From positions 57,680,169 to 57,744,168 of the forward strand of contig CM037783.1 in NCBI GenBank assembly GCA_021229015.1: DNA of 64,000 bases, in the 5' to 3' direction. The stretch comes from Solen grandis (lineage: Eukaryota > Mollusca > Bivalvia > Adapedonta > Solenidae). Below the pieces are notes generated by a model. The model made no database searches. It was not told where the DNA came from and worked only from the letters and a program-made list of their open reading frames with translations. Both the position numbers and the translations under genes were made by a program. Positions 1-12,220 of the stretch are shown in pieces. The stretch's first letter is position 1; the number at the start of each line of letters is the position of its first letter.

Positions 1-571
1 ACATTTAAGTTGTATGGACAAAATAATATATATAATACTAAAATTAAAATGATACGTTTTGTAGATGAGAAGGGATAGAAGTCAGTAAGTATGACGAGTA
101 TCGTAAATCAAAACAAATTTAAATATAAGTATGCAGTGATGAGTATACGTATGCATTTTATATATTGCAAACACTAAGTTTAAGTTTTCTTAAAATACAT
201 ATAAAACTAGGCGTAAACATGTATGAAAGGTTATATCATACCTTAATTAATTTCGATTCCGTGTCTTTGTGTAAAGGTCCGACACCTGAACTATAGTCAC
301 TGCCTTTTGCTTATCTATTATGTAACTTAGCGAGACACGCAAAAGATTAAGTAATGAAGTGGAGTCTCCACCATATTAGCATCAACAATAACAAACAGTA
401 AATTCGAATATCACAATACTTATTTCAACATAACTTCTGTAAATAAAACAAGATGTTTTATCTGGTTTTAGCATTAAATTGTGTTATAGTCGTACATCAT
501 TTAAAGAGTAAAACACATCCCTCATTTATCATTCACTAAAAGAAATTTGCGAAATGAAACAAGGATGCACA

Positions 572-671
572 NNNNNNNNNNNNNNNNNNNNNNNNNNNNN
601 NNNNNNNNNNNNNNNNNNNNNNNNNNNNNNNNNNNNNNNNNNNNNNNNNNNNNNNNNNNNNNNNNNNNNNN
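572..671. other. assembly gap, 100 N
   Basis: Exactly 100 N bases, the usual placeholder for a scaffold join of unknown size. Open reading frames that cross it are artefacts. Confidence 0.99.
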
Positions 672-3087
672 TGTCTTGTTTTTTTTAACCTGAAACTGAT
701 TTTTGCCGACATACTTCATGTTTGATAATCATCTCTTGCTAAGCTAAACATATATTTAACCAGAAAAAAAAATAAAAAGTTGACGTGTCATTCAAGGATT
801 TGTAGTGGCTCAACGATAGTAGTTTATTCAGGCCAACTTCAGCTAACTTGCTGTAAATGTTGTGCAGGGTGCAGTTAATTGCTATTTTTGACTTGCTTTA
901 TTTAAGCAGTGTCAGAAAAATATCACATTCTGAGTTTTTTGTTGTTGTTGTTGCCCCAGACAGAAAATAACATAAAGGATACTGTTCATTCATACATACG
1001 AGTCACTCCTTGCCTTTGATGGGTGGCTGCCTGTGCCAATCTCCCTGCATTATATTGTACAGTATAGGCTACTGTATATAGGCAGCTCAACAATATTGCA
1101 GGCTTGGATTCACAAGTGGGGCACAGGTGACATGTGCCCCCCCCCCCCCCCCCCCACCCTCAGCTGGCTTGGTCATACAACTTCCTGGGCTATATTTCAA
1201 TGAAATTGTCCTGATTTAGGTTAATTTTTGTGTTCTGTAGTGGAAATCCCCATTGTTTGCCCCATGATCCTCACCCAACCAGTCAAAATGCAGACCCCTG
1301 CTGTTTCCAAGACCCCCTACTGATAGAGCATCCGCTGTCAAATATCACATAGTGACTGTGACTGCTTTAATCTGAATCAGTCAGATGCTTTCAGCTTTAT
1401 ACTGTGTTCATGTATATAACAAGTAAGCGCCTTAATGTCACAGATCTATGTAGATTAAAGCCCGACAGGTTGTTTTAAAGTTTTTACGGGGTATGTCTAT
1501 TTTTTGCATTAAAGAAAAATCTTGACACATTTTCCATAATATTACAATAAGCACATTGCTCTCACTCTCTCTCTCTCTTACAATTTTTAAGGTTTACATG
1601 AGTATGTATTTAAATAAAAAAAAAAGGCAAATTTGAAATAGATGCACAAGAATAGTTTATCAATGTATTATAAATCTAATAAGAATATAACCATTAATGT
1701 TGTTGTTTTTAAATAGAGCACAAAAAATAAAAGTAATACTTCATTACTGCATTGTGCATAGGAAATAATAGCCTTATCAATTACTTTTATGCATGTATGT
1801 GACTTTCTTTCCTTTTCTATTCTATTTATTTTTTTTCATAGGTATATATTGAAATCAAATTTTATTATTACTAAGTTCTCTGGCTGTATTTGAACTAGCT
1901 TTGCAGCATGCTGCATAAAAGATTGTAGGTAGCACCATATAAAACATGGGCACGGATGTGTTTTATTATTGGTAAATAAAATAACCTTGCACAGCTATAG
2001 GCTAAAGTTAAAAAATCGACCCAAGCAATATTATTATGTCACCCAAGGCTTAGATCCATTGCCTCTAAGTTTTAATATATATTATCTAACTTGAAGGGAG
2101 TCACACCTGAATGATCACTATGAAGAATTGAAAAATAAACAATATTGTGTTGTATGCCTATGTGAACACCTCTATGCAAAATCTAAACAAAATTTACTGT
2201 CCCGTTTCATTTTTTAGAAGAAAAAAAATATTATGTCATATCCTCTTTACAAAAAATATTTTGCTACTGATTATTGATCATAAACAAATAATAGCATTCG
2301 GCAAACAAACCCCGATTGTTTCAACTAGAAAATCTTGAGATATGTAATAAATTCTTACCATACCAAACCCATTTTACACACTGATCTAACATTTTTTTGT
2401 TTTTTGTTTTCTTTTGTTTTGTTTTAGATATTCAAAATAGGCCCTATGTAGCTAAACTACATAACTGACATATTTCTAAGTTTACCCGAATTTTTTACGT
2501 AGTAGCTGTATTTCAGTTGATCTTGCCAAATTAAAAATACTTTTATCGAGTGGTTTGGATTTTCTTTTAGTCCTTAATAGGCCAATTACCATATTTTTAT
2601 TAAGTTTTGCATAATTTATCCAATAAATACCTATACAAATTACAATTTTTTAATTTTTTTCTCCTAAGTTTTTTGTTCCAAGTGATACAGATACATGGGT
2701 AAACATTTTCAGGAATTTTCCTGATTTTCCTGATTTTCAGATTGCCAAATGACTTCTTATTTTATATAAAACTATATAAAAAGAAAATGCTAAAAACAAG
2801 ATTATTTTCATGTTGTTGTTATTAAAACATCCAACTTTTACCCATGCAGATATAATGACCAACAAGTAGAATAGAAAGAAAAAAATTGACAACTACTGGG
2901 ATTGGAACCCAATCCACAGCCCCAGTTTCAAAGCACTTGAAAGTATTTTTTGCCTATCTATGGATGTGTGTGACTACCTTGAAAAAAAAAAATTCCTCCC
3001 CAGATACCCCTCAGAATGTATCATTTTTTTTTTCCAGGGGAGCATCCCTCCAGACCCCCTAGCACTGACAACACAATAAGATTGTGC

Positions 3088-3088
<1 letters not shown>

Positions 3089-3144
<56 letters not shown>

Positions 3145-3160
3145 ACCCCCCCCCCCCCCC
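3089..3160. repeat. poly(dC) tract
   Basis: A run of 56 C, one A, then 15 C (G on the other strand). It sits in a degenerate repeat whose right flank reads 'ggatccagccctg' and lies about 230 bp upstream of the IMPA1 start codon. The exact length is likely unreliable in the assembly. Proline-rich and glycine-rich reading frames across it are artefacts. Confidence 0.95.
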
Positions 3161-3386
3161 AATTGAAAAATTCTGGATCCAGCCCTGATACTGAGATGTA
3201 ACATTGTGCCCCTGTGTCATACACTTTTAAGAATCTCTAAATTTAATGCTTGTTAATTATCCATTAAAGATATAAATTTGCAAACCTGTTTTTATTACCT
3301 CTGATTCTCTCTATCTCCCCGACAGTCTCACTCTTGAAATTAAGGCATATATTCTTTTGCAGATAGAGAAAAGATATTGATCAATC

Positions 3387-6300
3387 ATGAGTGATGAAAT
3401 TCAGGACTTCTTCAAGACAGGTCTTGAAGTGGCTAAGGAAGCTGGTGAGGTAGGACTTTTCTTTATTGACTACGGGAGGAAGTTGGAGCGTTGTTAAGGT
3501 TGTCTGAAACTTGATCTAAATATTAACCATGTTTTGTGTTCCAGGCATTATTTTTTTCCAAATTCCTTTTGAACAAGATATCTGTTACCATGATAACTGA
3601 TGTTTGATTAAATTAAAAGTTGCTTATTCACAGATGATTGGTAGAAATTTAAAAAATATAAATAAAAAATCTTCCACATTGATAATGGTGAAATCTTTGT
3701 TTCCTGACAAATAAACTCGGAAAGTTACATTGCACAGGAAAACACTATTATCGTAAATGCAACTTTGACGAAATCGGTTAGATTTAGAATACGATATCCT
3801 CGAAGGACATGTTTCGTAACCTGGCTTCTTCACCAGTTCAGGGTAGCGATTTTGTAAGTTCATCCTATGAAGTTAGCGCATGTGGGAAAAGTGAATGAAT
3901 CTAAATATAGGTTATATCAGTCTAAATATAATTTCAATACCGTCTGTGATGGGGAAACCAGTGTCAAACCACCCATTTTTTTTTTACGATCACAAATGGT
4001 TGCATAGGGTGACATTATATCTGTAGATGGGTATTTATGAACATAATACATACATATAGTTAAAAATCAAATTCTTAGTCGGTGACCATCTGTGAACAAG
4101 CTGCTTTAAATGATGCCTTTTCTGATTTTTTTTTTTTTTTAAATGGTTTCGACAGCTATACTGCCATGCTTCTTATGTAATTTACTTCAGTGTATATGAC
4201 AGAAAGTAATATAAAACTAGCTTTGATACAATGATTTGAATTAAACTTAAAAGAGTTAAAAGGTGCTTGTAACAATGCTTTCCCTGATTTTGATATTATT
4301 GAAGCTGGAACATACACATCTCTATTTTCAGAGAGTGAGGACTGACTTCTTTAATAACAAGAAGATAGAGACCAAGGAAAATTTTGCCGATCTTGTGACA
4401 GAGACGGACAAGGCTGTGGAGGACCTTATAGTGAGGAAGATCAGCTCCACATATTCAAACCACAAGTAGGTCAACACGGGCTATCACAGAGCCATGAGAC
4501 TACATCTGCTGATTACTTGTTAAAGTTGCTTTCTGTTAATGTCCAAACATGATTTTAATATCAAGTCTCCCACTTCATATAAAAGAAACAGGGCTTTCCT
4601 AAGGGATTTGACCCTTTAAATTTCAGAAATGGTGCTTTTTGACCTATGAAAATGAGTGGTCAATGGTAAAATTTACATTAAGATAAGATGAAGAAGTCAT
4701 AAATCCTCAAAATATTATTCTGTTAACAATTTTAGGAACATTTTGACAGGTATCAAGTCTCCCACTAGCATATGGAGGTCATTAAATACCAGGCATTTTT
4801 TGCTGGCTATATTGATTAAAAGACCCTAGCCAAGAATTGGGAAAATTGCATCATGAAATATTCCAAATTGGGGAAAAAATAATTGTCATTTTTTTCTAAA
4901 TTAATTAAAAGACACATTTTTATCTCTTTTTCCTAATTATTATTATTTGTTTTTATGAGTACTTGTGTGTTTAATCAGCAAGAAAATAATTTTAAAAAAA
5001 CAAGCATTCCAGTAATTCCCCATTACTAGGTCAGTCACTGTATCAGACCTGAACTAAAAAAAAGGCTTATTTATTTTTGTAAGCATTGGAAATATTTCAG
5101 TTGATTGAGATTTTTTCCAAGAAATTTGGGGAATAAAGCTTTCTGGCATTGGGTATTTGTCAGACACTTTGACCAAAAACATTCATAGAAAAAAGGCCTG
5201 AATACTCTAATAAGGGCTAGAAAGAAAGAAAATAATTAATGTAAGATGACTTTTAACAGGTAAGTTCCTCATCTTCAGTTTGTTGCTTTATCGACAGATT
5301 TATAGGGGAGGAGACTGTCTCTGCAGGCGGAAAGTGTGTTTTGACAGATGATCCCACCTGGATTATAGATCCCATAGATGGCACAACAAACTTTGTTCAT
5401 GGGTAGGTGTTGATTTGTATGTTCAAAGGTTTGGGAACATTGCTAGGTTTAAACAGTGGTCGATTTGTTGAACTGAAGTTTATGTACCCATCTGTACTAC
5501 CATCATTTTCAGTCATTATTAAAGTAATAAAAAGATGGATGTTAAGATTTTTTAAACATTTTTTAAACGTATATCCCCATATTTTTTTATTTTTTTATGT
5601 TTGTTCCTTGCCCATTATGTTTGAATAGATATTCAACTTTTTTTTACTTTTTTTTTGCAGCATTCCACAAACTTGTATATCCATTGGATTAGCTGTAAAT
5701 AAGGAGGTATGGAAATTTACACACACAAAAAATAAAATAAAGATTATATATATATTTATCAAGTAATTTGCAAATTTAGAATCAAACAGTCATCTGTATG
5801 TAAAATACTTTTTAGAAATGTGCCAATTTATGACAGCAAAATGGGTGTTTTGGCATTTTTTACAAATTTAGTATGCATGAAGTACATTTTGACATACAAT
5901 AAGTCCTGGCAGATATCCAGTACCACTACTGCTGATCTGATATGACCCATCAATAAATGACTAATTTCTGTCATAGCTGTATTCAAGCTACTGTAATATA
6001 TGCTTTTTACTGAAATGATAAAAATGTCAGGATAATATTTGCTAAATTACTAAATTATACACATTCTCAGTTTGTATTGGAAATAAAGGATAACACATTA
6101 CTTAATTTGCCAATAACGATTTTCTGCCGCTTTGTGGCCAACATTGGACCTTAAGTCCATATTTTTTTATCCTTAATCAACATAAAGTGCAATTTAAAAA
6201 AAAAAAGTTATAATGTTGTTTTAATGCAGATTTGGACCAAAAAATGTAGCATTATAATGAAGCAGCACTGTATTACAGACAATCTTTATATGTGTGGAAA

Positions 6301-8823
6301 CCATTTTTATACAGATTGTTGCTGGTATTATAAACGCTCCAATACGCAATGAAATATACACAGCAGTCAAAGGTCAAGGGGCATTCTGCAATGAGGAAAA
6401 ACTGTCAGTCTCCAGTGAGCCGGGTAAGTACAGTATTTATTTTACAAAGCATACTTGACCGTCACTTAATTTATCCCTTGACCACATATAGACATGTTTT
6501 GACGCCCTGGAAAATGGAGCAAACCTAATGGAGCGGTCTGATCAGGGTCTCCTCCATTTGCTCATACACGTTAAAGCTCAGATTCTGCAGACTGTAGTGC
6601 AAAGAAAAATCCATTGCAAAGTTGTGAATATTCATGAAGTATAGGTTAATTTCATGCCATACTTTCCCTTATGTTCACAGTCAACACTTTAGAAGCAAAT
6701 ATCACACAATGTGCACATACATAATTTTGTCTTACTTTGGGCTGAAAGAATGCTTCTTTCTTTGACCATTATCATTACACCAACATTCTTTTGAACTGAC
6801 TGCATTATTCAATTATATGATGTTAAGCTATATAAGCATAGATAGTAGGCATATAGGCTTACAGCACTTAATATAGGCATAACTTAATGTTATGGAACTG
6901 TTGGGATGTTGAATTTTACCATGGAACTGAAGAGGTGTCATAATCTTTTGAATACATTTCAGAGTTATCTCGGAGTGTGCTTATTGTAGAAGGGGGTACG
7001 TCTAGGGTACCTGGGGTAATGGAGACTAAGTTGTCGAATATGAAGAACATTATACAAAACTGTCATGGGTGAGTACCTGTGGTCCTGGTTAAGTCTACTG
7101 TACACAGAGAACCAGGGAGCTCATTGACCACTGTAGGTTAAATCTGTCACTGACAGTATGTCAGTCATGTGACAAGTCTGCATGTGACCGATATGGTGCC
7201 ATCTTATTGCAATATTGGACTGTATATCAGCATCATCATTAATGATTGACCAGTATGTGGAGCTGGGGATTGAACCCACAACTTCCCACTCCCAGGGAAG
7301 ATGATTTAACCACTTGGCTACCATGGTCTTAATGTTTTTGGCAAGGATGGATCTAGGGGACTGGCTGGGGATTTTAGTTGAGCAAATGTCTGGAAGTTGG
7401 TGCAGTTCTGTATTTGCCTTATCTGTATTTTACATGTTTTTTTTTTCCTTTATTTGGAGATAAACTGATATCACACATGTTGTTTTGCATCTCAATCTCT
7501 TGTGTACATGTACAGTCAAACCTGTCTTAAGCAATCAGTCAGTGGAACAAAAGAAAGTGACCGCTTAACAGGGTTGGCCACTAAAAGGTTAAATATTTAA
7601 TGAAATGCTATGATTTGGTAATATTAAAATAGACCGCTAAATGCAGATTGACCGCTTAATACAGGTGGCTCCTAATAATTGTAACTGTATACATCATCTA
7701 CCTTTATTAATTTTGACTTCAAGCAGGGGTCATTTCATTTTATGTCCATTGGAAAACAAATTAGAAGATCTTAAACTTATTTCTCACTATGGTTGTTGGG
7801 TTGGACCTGTACTCAGTGCTGGGTAATGTCATCAAAGGTTCTAACCGCATATGGGATTCAAACCAACCATCTTAAGATCAACAATCATGTATGCTACTGT
7901 TGAACTATTGTATCCCCTACTTCAAAAATGTCTTATTTGCAATAATGAACAAAGTGTTATAGAAAGGCCTCTATTTGTCACTAGGATCCGGGCTTATGGC
8001 AGTGCTGCTCTCAACATGTGTTTTGTTGCTTCCGGGAACCACCAAGCATACCTTGAACATGGTATTCACGTATGGGACATCGCTGCTGGCAAGCTGATTG
8101 TGGAGGAAGCTGGGGGTGTTGTTGTCGACCCTTCAGGTGGGTTTTGCTTCCTTACCTTTTGTAGGGTACATACTGAATTAAGGTAACCCATCCATCATTA
8201 AATTGTGATCATGGTCCATCAAGTGATCTTGGGAATGTTGTAGTAAATGCAAGCCTTTATGGACTTTGAGCAAGAGACTTTAACTCCAAGTCAAAGGATG
8301 CTTGCATCTGCACTAGTCATTTAAGCATTTCAATGACCATGATTATAATTTAATGATGGATGGATTACCTTACCAGTACTTAAGATTGTGCCAGTCTGTT
8401 TTGGTAGTTTAGAATGATATTACTTTTTACAGGAGGGAAAACAACATGCATTTCTTTCAAAAGTGGAGATTTTTTTTCCAAATTTACAGGAACAGTCACA
8501 CAAGAGTAAAAAGTGACTGTTTACTTAAAGTGCTTCTTAGAATCATATATGTAATGAAATATGAAAACTGGCTTTTTGAAATGAAAAAGGTTTATAAAGG
8601 TTTTAAATGTACAGAGATTCCTATTCTCAGTGAACTATTGTTTTTCTTGTTCAGTTGTTATGTCCACAATTTAAAATGCATGTACCGGTTATATATCTGA
8701 AATGGTTTCTCTGCAGGTGAACCGCTGGACTTGATGGCCCGAAGAGTTATCGCAGCTTGCAATACTTCCATCGCCACCCAGATGACGAAAATCATACAGA
8801 ACATTACCTTGGAGAGAGACTGA
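3387..8823 (+). CDS. IMPA1: inositol monophosphatase 1, 8 coding exons
   Basis: Mg2+-dependent cytosolic phosphatase that releases free myo-inositol from inositol monophosphates and so feeds phosphoinositide signalling. Coding exons are 3387-3449, 4332-4465, 5298-5402, 5661-5706, 6315-6423, 6963-7068, 7985-8136 and 8717-8823. All have GT-AG introns with matching phases, giving 273 residues (vertebrate enzyme 277). The metal-binding signature is complete: Glu70 in FIGEE, Asp90 and Asp93 in [11 protein letters not shown], and Asp219 in WDIAAG, followed by EEAGG. Numbering nearly equals the human protein. The start ATG opens the first exon with homology, and a TTTTGCAG acceptor ends at 3362, implying a non-coding 5' exon upstream. 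Introns contain repeats, including a foldback element 42 bp after exon 7. The identification is secure; the 5' end is unresolved. Confidence 0.95.
7125..7326 (-). repeat. degenerate tRNA-derived SINE in IMPA1 intron 6
   Basis: Reading the minus strand from 7326, the sequence begins with a tRNA-like A box (GTAGCCAAGTGGTTAAATC) and has a B box (GGTTCAATCCCCA), followed by a diverged body containing 'tgtcagtgacagatt'. This is the standard layout of a tRNA-derived SINE. Confidence 0.6.
7511..7670. repeat. 'TGACCGCTTAA' interspersed repeat
   Basis: The block 'acagtcaaacctgtcttaag ... gaccgcttaatacaggt' matches a repeat common in marine invertebrate genomes. Its ends are imperfectly inverted (CAAACCTGTCTTAAG against CTTAATACAGGT), suggesting a MITE. 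It lies inside IMPA1 intron 6. Confidence 0.55.
8178..8373. mobile_element. foldback MITE in IMPA1 intron 7
   Basis: About 195 bp with ~36-bp inverted ends: TAAGGTAACCCATCCATCAT at the left and its near-perfect complement at the right. The arms continue inward, so the whole element can fold into a hairpin. It starts 42 bp after the donor of IMPA1 exon 7. Ends suggest a TA or TTA target duplication. Confidence 0.8.
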
Positions 8824-9344
8824 GGCATTCTTGTCTGTAGTTACATCTGTCTAAGGGTCACTAGATGGCTTGCTAGATAGGACTGTCTGCCAGTGTTGAA
8901 GGAATTAATATCAAAAGATGGAAGTGCTGTATTTTTGACATGGACATGACAATCATGTTATGTTTAAACGAAAGTATTTTATGAAATGTTAAAATGTTGA
9001 GAGGGTTGGTTTTTTTGTTTTGGTTTTTTTTTTGTGTGAAAACTTGTGAGTGGTTAAAGAGAGAGATTAAAGAGATTTATTGTTTTTGACAGGTAAAACA
9101 GGGCTTTAGATATTTTAAACATCAATTTGATTTAATTTGTTTTTTTTTAGTATGTACAAGATATTTTGTTTAACAATGAAATTGTCAACTAGGCAGAATA
9201 ATTCTAGTGTCTGAGATGTTGATTTTAAGAAATCCATTATATCCCAAGTGGAAAATGTTTATTCCGATTTAGATAAGTTATTCTATTATGTTTTACTGTA
9301 TTTATATACAAACATTTTTCATTTAATCAGCTTATGTGTCCATA

Positions 9345-9350
9345 AATAAA
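9345..9350 (+). terminator. IMPA1 polyadenylation signal AATAAA
   Basis: AATAAA about 520 bp after the IMPA1 stop codon, within an AT-rich 3' untranslated region. It is the first good hexamer after the stop. Confidence 0.6.
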
Positions 9351-9523
9351 ATTTACCTTTAAATTATTGTAAAGTAGTATCTACTGTCCTTAAATAATTG
9401 AAATTCAATCTCAGAATTAATGGATCTTTCCAGTGTTTAGATATGTATTCAAATTGACTAATAGACTATCAAGTAGATACATTGAGATAATAGATAGTCA
9501 AGGGTTGACCTGGTTTACACAAA

Positions 9524-10832
9524 CAAGAGGGCCATGATGGCCCTGGATCGTTCACCTGGTATCATTAGGCTATGTAAAATCAAGTGACCCCTGGGGCAGA
9601 GCCAATTTTGACCTCAGGGTCATGATTTGAACAAAGTTGGTAAGAATCGACTAGACAATGCTACACACTACCACACTCTACTTGATAGAGGTCTATTAGC
9701 CCATGTTACATACCAAATATATAAACTCCAGACCTTGAAGATTTTTCTAGTTTTTTTTCCAATATAAGTCTATGTAAAATCAAGGGATCCCTGGAGCGGG
9801 GCCAATTTTGACCCCAGCGTCATGATTTGAAAAAAACTTGGTTGTGATCTACTAGACAATGCTGCACACCAAATATCTAAACATCAGGCCTTGTGGTTTC
9901 TGAGAAGAAGATTTTTCAAGTTTTTCCTATATTAGCCTATGTTAAATCAAGTGACCCCTGGGGCGGGGCCAATTTTGACCCCAGGGTCATGATTTGAACT
10001 ATCTTGGTAGAGAGTCATAAGACCATGCTACATACCAAATATCTAAACTTGAGGCCGTTTGGTTTCTGAGAAGAAGATTTTTCAAGTTTTTTTCCATATT
10101 AGCCTATGTAAAATCAAGTGACCCCTGGGGCGAAGCCAATTTTGACCCGAGGGTCATGATTTGAACAAACTTGGTTGTGATCCACTAGACAATGATACAC
10201 ACCAAATATCTTAACTCTATGCCTTGTGGTTTCTGAGAAGAAGATTTTTCAAGTTTTTTTCTATATTAGCCTATGTTAAATCAAGTGACCCCTGGGGCAG
10301 GGCCAATTTTGACCCCAGGGTCATAATTTGAACAATCTTGGTATAGAGTCATAAGACATGCTACATACCAAAATTTAAACTCATGCTTGTGGTTTCTGAA
10401 AAGAAGATTTTTCAAGTTTTATTTTCTATAATATTTAATCAAGTAGACCCTGGGCCGTGCCAAATTTGACCCCAGTCATAATTTGAACAATCTTGGTAGA
10501 GGTCATAAAGATCATGCTACATACCAAAAATAAACGCTAGGCCTTGTGGTTTCGGGGGAAGAAGATTTTTTAAATTTTCATTTTTAAAATCTATTTTTAG
10601 CTCCTGTGACCTACTTATTTACCCAATCAAAATAATTTGAACAACTTTGATAGAGGTCATGATAAGGATGATTCCTGTGAAGTTTGGTCAAAATCCATCC
10701 AGTGGTTTATGAGGGGAAGTTGTTAAAGGAAAAGTTGACGCAAGACGCACGCACAGACGGACGGACGGACGCCGGACAAAAGGCGATCACAAAAGCTCAC
10801 CATGAGCACGTTGTGCTCAGGTGAGCTAAAAA
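9524..10832. mobile_element. core-repeat non-autonomous element (Helentron/pearl-like)
   Basis: Begins with CAAGAGGGCCATGATGGCCC and ends with CAGGTGAGCTAAAAA. Inside are about six tandem units of 160-200 bp starting near 9569, 9769, 9931, 10101, 10270 and 10435. Each carries 'aatcaagtgacccctggggc' and 'ggtttctgagaagaagattt', and the last ones are decayed. The 3' part has (GACG)n and a hairpin 'gctcaccatgagcacgttgtgctcaggtgagc'-like end. The layout resembles molluscan pearl elements, considered Helitron-related; the class is inferred. It lies between the tail-to-tail IMPA1 and USB1 genes. Confidence 0.75.
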
Positions 10833-10899
10833 CGCATAGTTTTTGATATTCTTTGATTAGGAAATTCACTGCTTAAAACTGGGAAGATGCGTTTGTTCT

Positions 10900-11130
10900 G
10901 TCTTTTGAATAACAGGCACAGTGATAAATTATCCGACTGCGGATCCCAAGGTTGAGGATTTGAACCCCGTTTGGGGCAAGGATTTTTCATGGCCTTCCCA
11001 GACAAAAAAGTACTGGTCCAACCCAAAAACCATCAAGAGGGATTTGTATAAGTTGTAAGAACTCATTTCCCAATCAACGTAAAATAAGTGTTAACTTCAT
11101 CTTCTACATTGTACAAATCTAATGGTACCT
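10900..11130 (+). repeat. possible tRNA-derived SINE
   Basis: A tRNA-like head, 'gcacagtgataaattatcc', is followed by a B box 'ggatttgaacccc' and a body. It is diverged and its right end is unclear. Confidence 0.4.
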
Positions 11131-11472
11131 GGTTTACCTGTGTACATTTAAGACTGGTGGTGTAACCCTTCTGTCAGATAAGAATTTCTAGCGACCCAAA
11201 AACCACAGGTTAAATATATACGATGTGCAAGAAGATTTATTAGTTACAAAATTAATTTGTTACTTTATTTCGCACACTGGAGTATGTTGGAAACTGCAAG
11301 ACAATGACAGTTCATAATGAATGGCTGTCTGGAAGTCCACTCATATGACTACTTGAAGTACTAACAGCGTTCTAATGAGATCAGTTATGTGTGTTTAACT
11401 GTACATCTAAACGTATAGTTTAAACAAGATTTGAACACCTGGTGAGAAGAATATATTGATATAAAATAAGTT

Positions 11473-11574
11473 TTATCTTAAACCAAAGCCAACACCAAGG
11501 CCAACACCAAGGCCAGCACTTTTGAGAGCAGAATGAATCCTCTTAATATTTCCAACGTTAAGCTTAAACCTGAA
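11473..11574 (-). CDS. candidate terminal exon, Gly-rich C-terminus, unrecognised
   Basis: On the minus strand a plausible acceptor (ACCATTTCAG) is followed by 33 codons and TAA. The peptide has a basic amphipathic stretch (KLNVGNIKRIHSALKSA) and then a glycine zipper (GLGVGLGVGFGLR). The glycine part comes from a 12-bp tandem repeat, which could also explain it by chance. I found no partner exon between here and USB1, whose last exon ends 650 bp away. It may be an exon of an unknown gene or a coincidence. Confidence 0.25.
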   Translation of the reverse strand, partial: FRFKLNVGNIKRIHSALKSAGLGVGLGVGFGLR

Positions 11575-12220
11575 CTGAAATGGTAACTATTCAAGACTTC
11601 AACCTTTACCTCATAAATATACATGTAAAAATTCATGACTTCTTTCATATGAATTTACTGAACTTTATGATGTACATTTATTTAAATGGTGTAGAATCTC
11701 AGCTAAAATATTGCATGATCAAACACAGGAGACACTGTCACCTGTCTGGGTCTGCTCTGTTTGCTAGAGCATCAAAATGAGTTTGTTTGAGGTAAAGGGT
11801 TTGAAATTGGGAAGTAATATTATATATAGGATTTGGTTCTCTAGATTCCACTGTTACTGCATGTCTGAAAATTATTACTGCTTTCTGATTTTCTTTTAAA
11901 AGATGTGGTTTGAAAGTTGAAAAAAAAAATCTAAGCATAAACTTTATGTTTGTTATCTTTATTTTGAAAAACTTAACTTTCAATGTACATAAATTCATCA
12001 GAATGGCACGTCCTTAGCTACAATTAAATCCATGGTGCAGTCAGTATATGCCAACTTTACTGCTGAACACAGATAACTTGCATGTTAAAAACAGTTTACT
12101 TGTGGACTGCATATGAGACAACCAGAATAGTATGGCGTCCACAATGGTATCTGGATAGACTGACTTAAGTCAGTAGAGCTGTGATAAATGGACGGTTTAT
12201 ATAGAAAACACAGCCTGAGG

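Larger units (their letters stand above)
1..3362. other. intergenic or 5'-flanking DNA, no gene recognised
   Basis: AT-rich sequence with no convincing exon. It holds a gap, a 19-base C run at 1137-1155, a CT-rich patch near 1560 and the large C tract listed separately. A non-coding first exon and the promoter of IMPA1 should lie here, because a splice acceptor is visible just before the first coding exon, but I cannot place them. Confidence 0.5.

Noticed and set aside
2974..3224. Glycine-rich and proline-rich ORFs on both strands
   Set aside because: Produced by the poly(dC) tract.
11738..11998. ORF with THFDALANRADPDR
   Set aside because: This peptide wording is known to me from translated dispersed repeats in marine invertebrates; the rest of the frame is unremarkable. 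Likely repeat, not an exon.
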